From contig DCJC01000054.1 in the NCBI GenBank assembly GCA_002317355.1, positions 1-64,000 on the forward strand: a stretch of 64,000 nucleotides of DNA. The letters are read 5' to 3'. The position numbers were made by a program, and so were the translations under genes. Of this stretch, positions 52,347 through 60,103 are shown in pieces (positions within the stretch are counted from its first letter, which is position 1; the number at the start of each line of letters is the position of its first letter). The notes below the pieces were generated by a model. That model ran no database searches. It was not told the origin of the DNA and saw only the letters and a list, made by a program, of their open reading frames with translations. Origin of the DNA: Prevotellaceae bacterium UBA1710. GTDB lineage: Bacteria > Bacteroidota > Bacteroidia > Bacteroidales > Bacteroidaceae.

Positions 52347-52849
52347 AATCGTCTGACACATAAAATGTTACAAGAAAGCACAAAATATCATTTCTGCTCG
52401 TTAAAATCGCCAAAAGGGCGGAAATAGGGCGGAATTCGATGAAATAATAGGAACCAAAGAAGGATAAAAGCATAATAAAACGAAAACTTTGTCACGTTCT
52501 CTTTGCTAACATTTACTTTATTCGATAAAGTATAGATTACGCACATTTATCGAATTTGTTAATATACCCGCCAGTTGTTCTCTACAAAAGAAATTCTGAC
52601 AGAGGAAAATACATAAGTTCAATGCACGGAAAATGCACGGTTACCCATTTTGACTTCCTAAAAAATTATTGCACACTTGCATTGAAAAGCATCAAGAATC
52701 AATAGAAATCATAATATTCTCAGTTTATTTTTCTCATGCTATCAATTGGACACAAAAGAAAGCATAAGTCACATTTTCAAACTGCCAAATTTAAAAATCC
52801 CACAAACCATAGAACAAAGAAAATATCTCACTGGAAACTGTGTAATTAG

Positions 52850-53284
52850 ATGGATAACAGAAATATGGCAAGAAAATTCTTTAAGTATGTGATGATGTTC
52901 ATGGTGGTAGCTGTGAGCACTATGGGTGTGGGTGCATGTAGTGATGAGGATGATGAGGAAACTGTAGCTCTTTCTGAGAAGATACAGGGGAGATGGAAGA
53001 TGGTGATGTATGAAAACGAGGATTGCGACTGGGGTGAGTATATAATAATTCAGGGGAACTCTATGAAATGGAATAGCAGACAAGCGGGGCAGGATACTGA
53101 TTATGAGATGATATGGCAGAGTGATTCCTCGTTCTTCGCTAAGTGCGTGTATGCAAGTAATAATAATCCTAATGATTGGGGTTTTACTGTAACTATGTGC
53201 ACGTTTGATTCCCTGAAGACTCTTGATCGCGGAAAACATCTGCGCGTGTTTGCGAGAGAGACGGTATATACAAATCAGCAGTAG
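52850..53284 (+). CDS. lipocalin-like lipoprotein, paralogue 1
   Basis: The 144-residue protein has a lipoprotein-type signal (STMGVGAC followed by SDEDDEE) and a lipocalin-like core (LSEKIQGRWKMVMYENEDCD; GNSMKWNSRQAGQDTDYEMI; KTLDRGKHLRVFARETVY). It is nearly identical to the protein at 56653-57087, differing at about ten positions including the tail. Function unknown; probably an envelope protein. Confidence 0.75.
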   Translation: MDNRNMARKFFKYVMMFMVVAVSTMGVGACSDEDDEETVALSEKIQGRWKMVMYENEDCDWGEYIIIQGNSMKWNSRQAGQDTDYEMIWQSDSSFFAKCVYASNNNPNDWGFTVTMCTFDSLKTLDRGKHLRVFARETVYTNQQ

Positions 53285-53334
53285 ATATAACAAATCCTCC
53301 CTCAGTAGCTTGTACTAATAGGGGAGGATGTTTT

Positions 53335-53643
53335 TTATAAGAGACTTACTGCAACTCGTTTTCCTAATCCATTGAATATGCGGGAAAGGGTGGAGAGCTG
53401 AATATCTGTTCTTCCATTCTCTACTCGTGAGATGAAACTCTTCTTGGTTCCTATCTTCTGAGCTAATTGCTCTTGTGTCATTCCTGCCTTCTGACGCTCG
53501 AGTTTCAAGCGTTCCCCAATGATGAAAGCATCACAAGAGAGTTCAAACTGATCGCGCTCAGGTGTGCCGAGTTCACCAAAATCTTCTGTTATCATTTCAT
53601 CTATTGAACTGCATCCAATAGCTTTAAGTTCTTCCTGTGTCAT
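53335..53643 (-). CDS. XRE-family antitoxin-like regulator (HigA type), orphan
   Basis: The 102-residue protein has an N-terminal acidic segment and a C-terminal helix-turn-helix (GERLKLERQKAGMTQEQLAQ; KIGTKKSFISRVENGRTDIQ; LSTLSRIFNGLGKRVAVSLL), as in HigA-type antitoxins. The gene directly upstream is a decayed HigB/RelE-type toxin (53652-53821), so it is now an orphan antitoxin or transcriptional repressor. Confidence 0.85.
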   Translation of the reverse strand: MTQEELKAIGCSSIDEMITEDFGELGTPERDQFELSCDAFIIGERLKLERQKAGMTQEQLAQKIGTKKSFISRVENGRTDIQLSTLSRIFNGLGKRVAVSLL

Positions 53644-53651
53644 AATTGTAG

Positions 53652-53821
53652 TTATTTGTTGAGTGATGCTTTTGCTGCGAAGTATTCTTCTTTTATCCTT
53701 AATGCTCGTTTGATTTCTGAAGGTGGGGTATTTTGATAGTGTGCGTTTGAAATCCTTGAAATAGTCCTTGAATGGAACTATATGCCGTTTCTATTCTCTG
53801 TGTTCACCCATATGTTTTGAT
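53652..53821 (-). pseudogene. decayed HigB/RelE-type toxin gene
   Basis: From ATG 53821 the minus strand encodes MGEHRE, a stop, then KRHIVPFKDYFKDFKRTL, which looks like the N-terminus of a RelE/HigB toxin. In another frame TPPSEIKRALRIKEEYFAAK ends at the stop 53652-53654, matching the family C-terminus. The middle (roughly 50-60 residues) is missing, so the gene carries a stop, a frameshift and an internal deletion. Confidence 0.6.
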
Positions 53822-53844
53822 GGTTTTGTGGTTGCAAAGTTAAT

Positions 53845-53852
53845 GAATTAGT
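53845..53852 (-). promoter_or_regulatory. -7 promoter element of the toxin-antitoxin remnant
   Basis: CAAAGTTA reads TAACTTTG on the minus strand, 23 bases upstream of the toxin ATG; it should still drive the antitoxin. Confidence 0.6.
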
Positions 53853-53959
53853 GAACAATATCCAAACTTTTTCTTGGTTTTAACTTTCGGGCGATAAAAA
53901 AAAACTCCCGCATGAAGCGGAAATGCTCGTAGGGGGATTATGTGAATTTTATTTTTTTA

Positions 53960-53991
53960 TTTGGAGATTATATATTTTATGTGTATCTTTG
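53960..53991 (+). promoter_or_regulatory. promoter TTTG-N20-TATCTTTG of the leucine-rich repeat genes
   Basis: TTTG (53960-53963) and TATCTTTG (53984-53991) spaced 20 bases, 51 bases before ATG 54043. Confidence 0.75.
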
Positions 53992-54042
53992 CAATCGGTT
54001 ACAGATAAAGACGATTTTTTAACTAAACAATAATAATTAATT

Positions 54043-55215
54043 ATGACTAAAACGAAAACTATTTGCAGATGTATTCTGCTCGCTACGATTTTGATGACAT
54101 CTGTCACATCGTATGCACAAACTCTTGTAGGGGGACTCTATTACAGTTTTGATGCCCAGAAAAAGGAAGCTACGGTTGAGCAAAAACCTTTTGATGTGAA
54201 TCTGGATTTGAATGATAATTATTATAAGGGTGATATTGTAATCCCTGAGACGGTTAAGTACGGTAATGTCACTTACACGGTGACTAAAATTAGATATTGG
54301 AGTTTTGTACATTCTAATATTGTTTCTCTGAAAATTCCTGCTACTGTAAGAGAGATTCCTGATCAGTTGTTCGGTGGCTGTAAGTATCTTGAAAAGGTCG
54401 TTGTGGATAAGAACAACAAGGTGTTTGATAGCAGAGATAATTGCAATGCTGTGATTTATACAGAGACTAATGAGCTTATCGCAGGTTGTAAGAATACGGT
54501 GATTCCTTCAAGTGTGACCCGTATTGCTAATTTTGGATTCTATGAGGTCAATGTATCTTCTATTGTAATACCTAATACAGTGACGAGTATCGGAGAAAAT
54601 GCATTCATGAATTGCATAGGATTGGGTGATTTTGTTATACCTTCTTCAGTGAATCAGATACAGCAAGGTGCATTTTTATCAAGTTATGGTCTTACGTCGG
54701 TAGTTATTCCTGAGGGTATTACGGAGATTGCAGATGCGGCTTTTAACTTTTGTGAGGATCTTCGTACGGTTATTCTTCCTAACACCTTGGAGGAAATTGG
54801 TGAAGGAGCTTTCGGTAACTGTTATTCTCTCAGTGAGGTAGTTATCCCTGCTTCTGTAACTTCGATTGGGGATGGTGCCTTCCGTGGTTCCAATAACCTT
54901 ACATCGATTACCTTTCTTTCTGCCACTCCTCCAGAAATGGGTGCAGGTATTTTTGGCGGTACGTTCTTTCTTGATGAAGTAGCCCCTGATTTGACGATAG
55001 TGATCCATGTTCCTAAGGGAAGCAAGGATGCGTATGAGAAAGTTGCAGAATTGCAGAACCATATTATTATTGATGATATGCCTGCACCAACAGGTATCAG
55101 TGTTATAGATGGTGAGACCGCTCCTGCAATCATTTATAGCATTGACGGTAAGCGTGTGAATAGTCCTAAGAAGGGCGGTTTGTATATAATTAATGGTAAA
55201 AAGTCAATCTACTAA
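54043..55215 (+). CDS. secreted BspA-type leucine-rich repeat protein 1
   Basis: The 390-residue protein has a signal peptide (TSYAQ), then about eight LRR_5 repeats of the form VVIPSSVTSIGDGAFxxC (for example NTVTSIGENAFMNCIGLGDF; PASVTSIGDGAFRGSNNLTS). It ends in YSIDGKRVNSPKKGGLYIIN-GKKSIY, a tail shared by many Prevotella secreted proteins and possibly a sorting signal. BspA-type proteins bind host or matrix proteins. The second LRR gene begins three bases after its stop. Confidence 0.85.
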   Translation: MTKTKTICRCILLATILMTSVTSYAQTLVGGLYYSFDAQKKEATVEQKPFDVNLDLNDNYYKGDIVIPETVKYGNVTYTVTKIRYWSFVHSNIVSLKIPATVREIPDQLFGGCKYLEKVVVDKNNKVFDSRDNCNAVIYTETNELIAGCKNTVIPSSVTRIANFGFYEVNVSSIVIPNTVTSIGENAFMNCIGLGDFVIPSSVNQIQQGAFLSSYGLTSVVIPEGITEIADAAFNFCEDLRTVILPNTLEEIGEGAFGNCYSLSEVVIPASVTSIGDGAFRGSNNLTSITFLSATPPEMGAGIFGGTFFLDEVAPDLTIVIHVPKGSKDAYEKVAELQNHIIIDDMPAPTGISVIDGETAPAIIYSIDGKRVNSPKKGGLYIINGKKSIY

Positions 55216-55218
55216 AAA

Positions 55219-56343
55219 ATGGGAATTATGAATGTAAACAGGTTTATGGTGCTTGTTGCGTCGCTTGTTGCGTCTGTGTGTTCTTTTGCGCAGGTGATCG
55301 ATGGTATCTGCTATAAACTTGATGATAACGATAAGGTTGCGAAAGTGACATTTAAGGAGTTCCGGGATCCGGACTTCTATACTGGAGATGTAAAGATACC
55401 TGAGAGCGTAACGTATTGTGGTGTCACCTACAAGGTAACTGAGATTGGGACAAGTGCTTTATCTGGTAGTTCCAAGCTGACTTCTATCACCATCCCAAAT
55501 TCTATAGAGATTATTAGCGGTGGCGCATTTGAATATTGTGATGCGCTTACTTCCATCTATATCCCTGCTTCGGTTAAGTCTTTCGTAGGTGGTGCTTTGC
55601 GTGGGTGTAATAACTTGACATCAATCGTTGTGGATAAGGGTAATAAGAATTACTACAGTAACGGTAGTAATGCTGTGATTGAAACAGGTACTAACAATCT
55701 CATTCAGGGATGCGGCAAAACGGTTATTCCGAATACAGTGACAAGGATAGGAGGGCTCGCATTTGAAGAATGTAAATCTCTCACTTCAATCGTGATTCCA
55801 AGTAGTGTGACCCAAATTAACGATTATGCTTTTGATGCCTGTACCAATCTCATATCAATTACCCTGCATGATGGAGTGAAGAAGATAGGTCGTAACGCAT
55901 TCGCTTATTGTGTTTCTCTGGAGACTATCACTCTTCCTTCGAATTTGAAAGAGATTGAAGCTTATATGTTTGCTGATTGTGAGTCGTTGAAGGAGATCAC
56001 CATCCCTGCAACCGTGAAGTCTATCGGTGCTTATGCATTTCAGGGTTGTAATAATCTTGCTAAGGTTACAAACCTCTCTGCAACTCCACAGACAATCTAT
56101 TATCAGACTTTCACTACTCTTGGAGATCTTATTGTTCCTGAGGGGTCAGAGGAAGCATATATGAATGCTCCTATATGGAAGCATTTTGCTACTATCAAAG
56201 GTAAACCTCTTTCTGCTGGTATTTCTTCCTTGAGGGGTTCTGATTGTGATCAGCCAACTGTGGTGTATGATCTCTCGGGTAAGCGTCTCACTGCTCCTCA
56301 GAAGGGGGTGAATATCGTGAACGGTAAGAAAGTGGTGAGATAG
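55219..56343 (+). CDS. secreted BspA-type leucine-rich repeat protein 2
   Basis: The 374-residue protein is a diverged tandem copy of the preceding gene: signal peptide (VCSFAQ), LRR_5 repeats (SKLTSITIPNSIEIISGGAF; EECKSLTSIVIPSSVTQIND) and the C-terminal VYDLSGKRLTAPQKGVNIVN-GKKVVR. It is cotranscribed with the first gene. The shared tail and the porQ gene in this window make T9SS or related surface display plausible. Confidence 0.85.
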   Translation: MGIMNVNRFMVLVASLVASVCSFAQVIDGICYKLDDNDKVAKVTFKEFRDPDFYTGDVKIPESVTYCGVTYKVTEIGTSALSGSSKLTSITIPNSIEIISGGAFEYCDALTSIYIPASVKSFVGGALRGCNNLTSIVVDKGNKNYYSNGSNAVIETGTNNLIQGCGKTVIPNTVTRIGGLAFEECKSLTSIVIPSSVTQINDYAFDACTNLISITLHDGVKKIGRNAFAYCVSLETITLPSNLKEIEAYMFADCESLKEITIPATVKSIGAYAFQGCNNLAKVTNLSATPQTIYYQTFTTLGDLIVPEGSEEAYMNAPIWKHFATIKGKPLSAGISSLRGSDCDQPTVVYDLSGKRLTAPQKGVNIVNGKKVVR

Positions 56344-56393
56344 TGCATGATAGTTCATTGTTCATAGTGAATAGTGAAAAATGAATAATACTT

Positions 56394-56439
56394 AATACTG
56401 CTGGCGCGATTGAGGGATCCTTGATGCGTCAGCAGTATT
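56394..56439 (+). terminator. hairpin after the leucine-rich repeat genes
   Basis: AATACTGCTGGCGC pairs with GCGTCAGCAGTATT (one mismatch), about 50 bases after the stop; no strong T-run. Confidence 0.6.
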
Positions 56440-56622
56440 ATCAATATATGTTTTTAAAGGTTTATACTATGTTAATTCTATTCTGCTTGCAAAAGTAAGC
56501 GATTATTCTGACACCTCCAAATATTTTGGCATAAAATTCCTTCTCACTTTCTTGCTGGATGATGGTGGGAGAGGGGGCGGAAAAAAATAAGGGGAAATTG
56601 CTCGTGATTCAGAAAAAAGCAT

Positions 56623-56630
56623 TACCTTTG
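56623..56630 (+). promoter_or_regulatory. -7 promoter element of lipocalin-like paralogue 2
   Basis: TACCTTTG, 22 bases upstream of ATG 56653; the sequence upstream of AAACTGTGTAATT differs from the paralogue at 52.8 kb, so the copies have separate promoters. Confidence 0.55.
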
Positions 56631-56652
56631 CATCCGTAAACTGTGTAATTTG

Positions 56653-57087
56653 ATGGATAACAGAAATATGGCAAGAAAATTCTTTAAGTATGTGATGATG
56701 TTCATGGTGGTTGCTGTGAGCACTATGGGTGTGTGTGCATGTAGTGATGATGAGGAGGAGGAAACCATAGCTCTTTCTGAGAAGATACAGGGGAGGTGGA
56801 AGATGGTGATGTATGAAAACGAGGATTGCGACTGGGGTGAGTATATAATCATTCAGGGGAACTCTATGAAATGGAATAGCAGACAAGCGGGGCAGGATAC
56901 TGATTATGAGATGATATGGCAGAGTGATTCCTCGTTCTTCGCTAAGTGCATTTATGCAAGTAATAATAATCCTAATGATTGGGGGGTTACTGTAACTATG
57001 TGCACGTTTGATTCCCTGAAGACTCTTGATCGCGGAAAACATCTGCGCGTGTTTGCGAGAGAGACGATATATACTGATGGGAAATAA
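56653..57087 (+). CDS. lipocalin-like lipoprotein, paralogue 2
   Basis: The 144-residue near-twin of the 52850 gene begins MDNRNMARKFFKYVMMFMVV with the lipobox region STMGVCAC followed by SDDEEEE. The nucleotide match starts about 13 bases before the ATG and stops within the last codons, so the duplicated block is essentially the coding sequence. ATG 56653 is used instead of the preceding TTG. A more distant third paralogue follows. Confidence 0.75.
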   Translation: MDNRNMARKFFKYVMMFMVVAVSTMGVCACSDDEEEETIALSEKIQGRWKMVMYENEDCDWGEYIIIQGNSMKWNSRQAGQDTDYEMIWQSDSSFFAKCIYASNNNPNDWGVTVTMCTFDSLKTLDRGKHLRVFARETIYTDGK

Positions 57088-57176
57088 AAATAATAGTCGA
57101 AAAGTGCGATTATTTGTGCGATTTTTCGGTATTTTGTTGGTTTTGAAAGATTTATTTGCTTTTTTGCAAAAAAATA

Positions 57177-57208
57177 TTTGGTGATATTGAAAATATTGAG
57201 TAATTTTG
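57177..57208 (+). promoter_or_regulatory. promoter TTTG-N20-TAATTTTG of paralogue 3
   Basis: TTTG (57177-57180) and TAATTTTG (57201-57208), spacer 20 bases, 36 bases before ATG 57245. Confidence 0.7.
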
Positions 57209-57244
57209 CCATCGTAAAATTGTTTTAAATAGAAGGGGAAAATT

Positions 57245-57691
57245 ATGGGAAAGGTTATTCGGTATGTTTTCATACTAGCTTTATTGGTAAATGGTAGTGT
57301 AGCATTTTCTTCATATAAAGAGAGTGAGGAGAGTGATAAGCTAATTTTAGCAGACAAGCTATCAGGTAAGTGGAAGCTTCTGAAGTGTAACGCAACAGTT
57401 TGTAAGGGTTGTGAGGTTTTGGAGTTTTCTGGTTCAACAATGACCTGGAGCAAGAAGCAGAATGGTGAGACACGTTATCAGCTTACTTTCGATTCAGAAT
57501 CTACATTCTCTGCAAAGCGTGCTTTTGCAGGTAATGCAAAGAATAGTGGCCGCACTTTCAGGGTTACTGATTGTTCTTCAGTTTCACTCACTATAGTGGA
57601 TTCTGAGGGTAACATCCGTGTGTTTGCTAAAGACCTCTCTGATAAGATGATGACAGAGAATGCAGAAACTGTACATTTCGCAATGAATTAA
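57245..57691 (+). CDS. lipocalin-like secreted protein, divergent paralogue 3
   Basis: The 148-residue protein has an N-terminal signal-like segment (VFILALLVNGSVAFSSYKES) without a lipobox Cys, then the same layout as the two upstream paralogues: LADKLSGKWKLLKCNATVCK, GSTMTWSKKQNGETRYQLTF and EGNIRVFAKDLSD. Identity is low but motif order (GKWKL; MTW; RVFA) is kept. Cys pairs (KCNATVCKGC) could form a disulfide. Function unknown. Confidence 0.7.
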   Translation: MGKVIRYVFILALLVNGSVAFSSYKESEESDKLILADKLSGKWKLLKCNATVCKGCEVLEFSGSTMTWSKKQNGETRYQLTFDSESTFSAKRAFAGNAKNSGRTFRVTDCSSVSLTIVDSEGNIRVFAKDLSDKMMTENAETVHFAMN

Positions 57692-57726
57692 GATTATGCT
57701 GTTGAATACGATTACTTTGCTATTTC

Positions 57727-57746
57727 TGCTCCTTGGTTAAGGAGCA
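57727..57746 (+). other. small hairpin after paralogue 3
   Basis: TGCTCCTT (57727-57734) pairs with AAGGAGCA (57739-57746). It precedes the main terminator. Confidence 0.5.
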
Positions 57747-57765
57747 TTAGCATTCGGATATATTT

Positions 57766-57809
57766 CCCGCGCTATCAAGAAAACCTTGAAGGCGTGGGAT
57801 TTTTTTTTT
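57766..57809 (+). terminator. intrinsic terminator after paralogue 3
   Basis: CCCGCGC (57766-57772) pairs with GCGTGGG (57792-57798), with an inner TCAAG/CTTGA stem, followed by ten T. Confidence 0.8.
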
Positions 57810-57990
57810 GAAAGTAAATGGGGAAGATGCTTGCGCTTGTTTTTTTCTGAAAGTAAATTAGCAGGAAATTATAATTTTTAAAAAATTATATTATAAACTC
57901 AACAATTTATTGGAATAATTTATTCCTAATTTACTATCTAAAACTCCTAATTTTCTTTCCTATATTAATAATTTGCTTTCTTTTGATGAG
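57806..57990. repeat. fold-back repeat related to the element at 29.3 kb
   Basis: GAAAGTAAATGGGGAAGATGC and GAAAGTAAATTAGCAGG on the left face CCTAATTTACT and CCTAATTTTCTTTCC on the right. GCTTGCGCTTG is the inverse of the core GCGCAAGC seen near 29462. Confidence 0.5.
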
Positions 57991-58039
57991 ATAGAGTGAA
58001 AACTATGCGGAATTATTTCGTTTTCTTATAAATAATGTG

Positions 58040-58047
58040 TAACTTTG
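58040..58047 (+). promoter_or_regulatory. -7 promoter element of the envelope operon
   Basis: TAACTTTG, about 105 bases before the ABC transporter ATG; a -33 TTTG is not clear. Confidence 0.5.
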
Positions 58048-58153
58048 CAGCCAGAAAATTGACAAATGGACGATTTACAATTTGACAATTAGCTTACGCA
58101 TGGGTGAGCTTCGTGTTTCCGAATGGTAATCGTAAATTGTAAAATCAAGAATA

Positions 58154-59998
58154 ATGAAAGAATTCATTCAGGTACTGAAGAGGTTTGTGCCTCCTTATAA
58201 GAAATATCTTGTGTTATCGGTAGTGTTTAATATTCTCTCTGCACTACTGAATATCTTCTCTTTTGCTACTCTTGTTCCTATCCTCCAGATTCTCTTCAAG
58301 ACGGGGGATGCTGGTACAGCTACCGAATTGATGGCATGGGATTGGAGTAATGCTAAGGAAGTGGTGAGCAATAATGCTGATTATTATGTTACGCAGATGA
58401 TAGCAGATATGGGTGCTACCACCACATTGCTTATCATCGGTTTGTTCCTTGCTTTTGCTACATTCCTGAAGACGGGAGCTTATTTCCTTTCATCAGCAAC
58501 GATAATACCTATACGTACTGGTGTGGTGAGAGATATCCGTAACCAGTTGTATCGTAAGATAACATCCCTTCCTCTGAGCTTCTTCAGCGAGGAGCGCAAG
58601 GGAGATATCATCGCTCGTATGTCGGGAGATGTTCAGGAGATAGAATCATCCATCATGTCGAGCTTGGATATGCTCTTCAAGAACCCGATACTCATCATCG
58701 CATATTTCACCACACTGCTGGTTATCAGTTGGCAGCTCACACTCTTCACCATTGTGTTCGTACCAATCATGGGTTGGGCTATAGGTGCTGTGGGAAAGAA
58801 ACTGAAAGCAAAATCCATTGCTGCACAAGCTCTGTGGAGTGATACTATGAGTCAGGTAGAGGAAACGCTCGGTGGACTCCGTATCATCAAAGCATTCTGT
58901 GCGGAGGAGAAGATGAATGATCGTTTTGATAACATTAACACAAGCTACCGTAACAGTATTCTCAGGGTAAACACCCGTCAGCAGATGGCACATCCTATGA
59001 GTGAGTTCCTCGGTACGCTGATGATTGTAATCGTGCTGTGGTTTGGTGGTATCCTCGTGCTCAATGATTATGCTCTTAGCGGTCCTACGTTCATCTACTA
59101 CATGGTTATCCTCTACTCAATACTTCAGCCACTGAAGGATTTCAGTAAAGCGGGATACAACATTCCTAAGGGACTTGCATCAATGGAGCGTGTGGATAAG
59201 ATTCTGATGGCAGAAGATACTATTCCAGAGATAGCAGAACCGAAGCATATCGCTGCTTTCGAGCATCAGATAGAGTTCAGGAATGTATCATTCGCTTATA
59301 ATGATTTCAAGACAGGAGAACCACACTGGGTGCTGAAGGATATCAATCTCGTTATTCCGAAGGGAAAGACCATAGCACTCGTTGGACAATCAGGTTCGGG
59401 TAAGTCAACACTCGTAGATCTCATTCCCCGCTATTATGATGTGCAGAAGGGAGAGGTGCTTATTGATGGTATCAACGTGAAGGATCTTGGTATTCATGAT
59501 TTGCGCCAGTTGATTGGTAACGTGAATCAGGAAGCAATTCTCTTCAACGATACATTCCGTAATAACATCACCTTCGGAGTGGATTCTGCAACGGATGAGC
59601 AGGTGGAGCAAGCAGCAAGGATAGCTAATGCACATCAGTTCATTACTGAATCAGAGAATGGGTATGATACCATGATTGGAGATCGCGGTGGAAGATTATC
59701 GGGAGGTCAGCGTCAGAGAGTAAGCATAGCGCGTGCTATACTGAAGAATCCTCCAATCCTCATTCTTGATGAGGCTACCTCAGCTCTTGATACAGAATCG
59801 GAGCGCTTGGTACAGGATGCTTTGGAGAAACTCATGGCAACCCGTACAACGGTAGCTATTGCTCACCGTCTTTCTACTATCAAGCATGCAAGTGAGATAC
59901 ACGTGCTGCATGAGGGTAGGATTGTGGAGAGCGGTACCCATGAGGAACTTCTCCAGAAGGACGGGTACTATAAGAAACTGCATGAGATGCAGAAGTAA
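58154..59998 (+). CDS. MsbA-type ABC exporter (fused permease-ATPase)
   Basis: The 614-residue protein has six membrane helices (about 1-330; RNQLYRKITSLPLSFFSEER is the coupling region) and an ATPase with Walker A GQSGSGKST, Q-loop NVNQEAILFNDT, signature RLSGGQRQRVSIARA, Walker B PILILDEATSALD and the H-loop IAHRLST. This half-exporter layout moves lipids or drugs outward. The downstream LpxL-like acyltransferase and phosphoglycerol-transferase-like genes favour a lipid A or glycolipid flippase. Confidence 0.92.
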   Translation: MKEFIQVLKRFVPPYKKYLVLSVVFNILSALLNIFSFATLVPILQILFKTGDAGTATELMAWDWSNAKEVVSNNADYYVTQMIADMGATTTLLIIGLFLAFATFLKTGAYFLSSATIIPIRTGVVRDIRNQLYRKITSLPLSFFSEERKGDIIARMSGDVQEIESSIMSSLDMLFKNPILIIAYFTTLLVISWQLTLFTIVFVPIMGWAIGAVGKKLKAKSIAAQALWSDTMSQVEETLGGLRIIKAFCAEEKMNDRFDNINTSYRNSILRVNTRQQMAHPMSEFLGTLMIVIVLWFGGILVLNDYALSGPTFIYYMVILYSILQPLKDFSKAGYNIPKGLASMERVDKILMAEDTIPEIAEPKHIAAFEHQIEFRNVSFAYNDFKTGEPHWVLKDINLVIPKGKTIALVGQSGSGKSTLVDLIPRYYDVQKGEVLIDGINVKDLGIHDLRQLIGNVNQEAILFNDTFRNNITFGVDSATDEQVEQAARIANAHQFITESENGYDTMIGDRGGRLSGGQRQRVSIARAILKNPPILILDEATSALDTESERLVQDALEKLMATRTTVAIAHRLSTIKHASEIHVLHEGRIVESGTHEELLQKDGYYKKLHEMQK

Positions 59999-60002
59999 AG
60001 GG

Positions 60003-60036
60003 GACCCCCTCCCTACCTCCCCGTGGGGAGGAGAAG
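60003..60036 (+). repeat. GC-rich palindromic repeat after the ABC exporter
   Basis: CCCTCCCTACCTCCCCGTGG with GGGGAGGAG follows the stop codon directly; intergenic member of the family. Confidence 0.6.
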
Positions 60037-60103
60037 AAAAGACACAATTTTCTCGCGGAGAGGGTAAGTTAAGAGTGAAGAATTAAAGTTAGTATCACTT
60101 CGA

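Noticed and set aside
56503..57453. 316-codon minus-strand frame over the lipocalin-like paralogues
   Set aside because: A similar antisense frame exists over the 52.8-kb copy, but only because the coding strands are duplicated; the plus strands carry signal peptides, lipoboxes and promoters.
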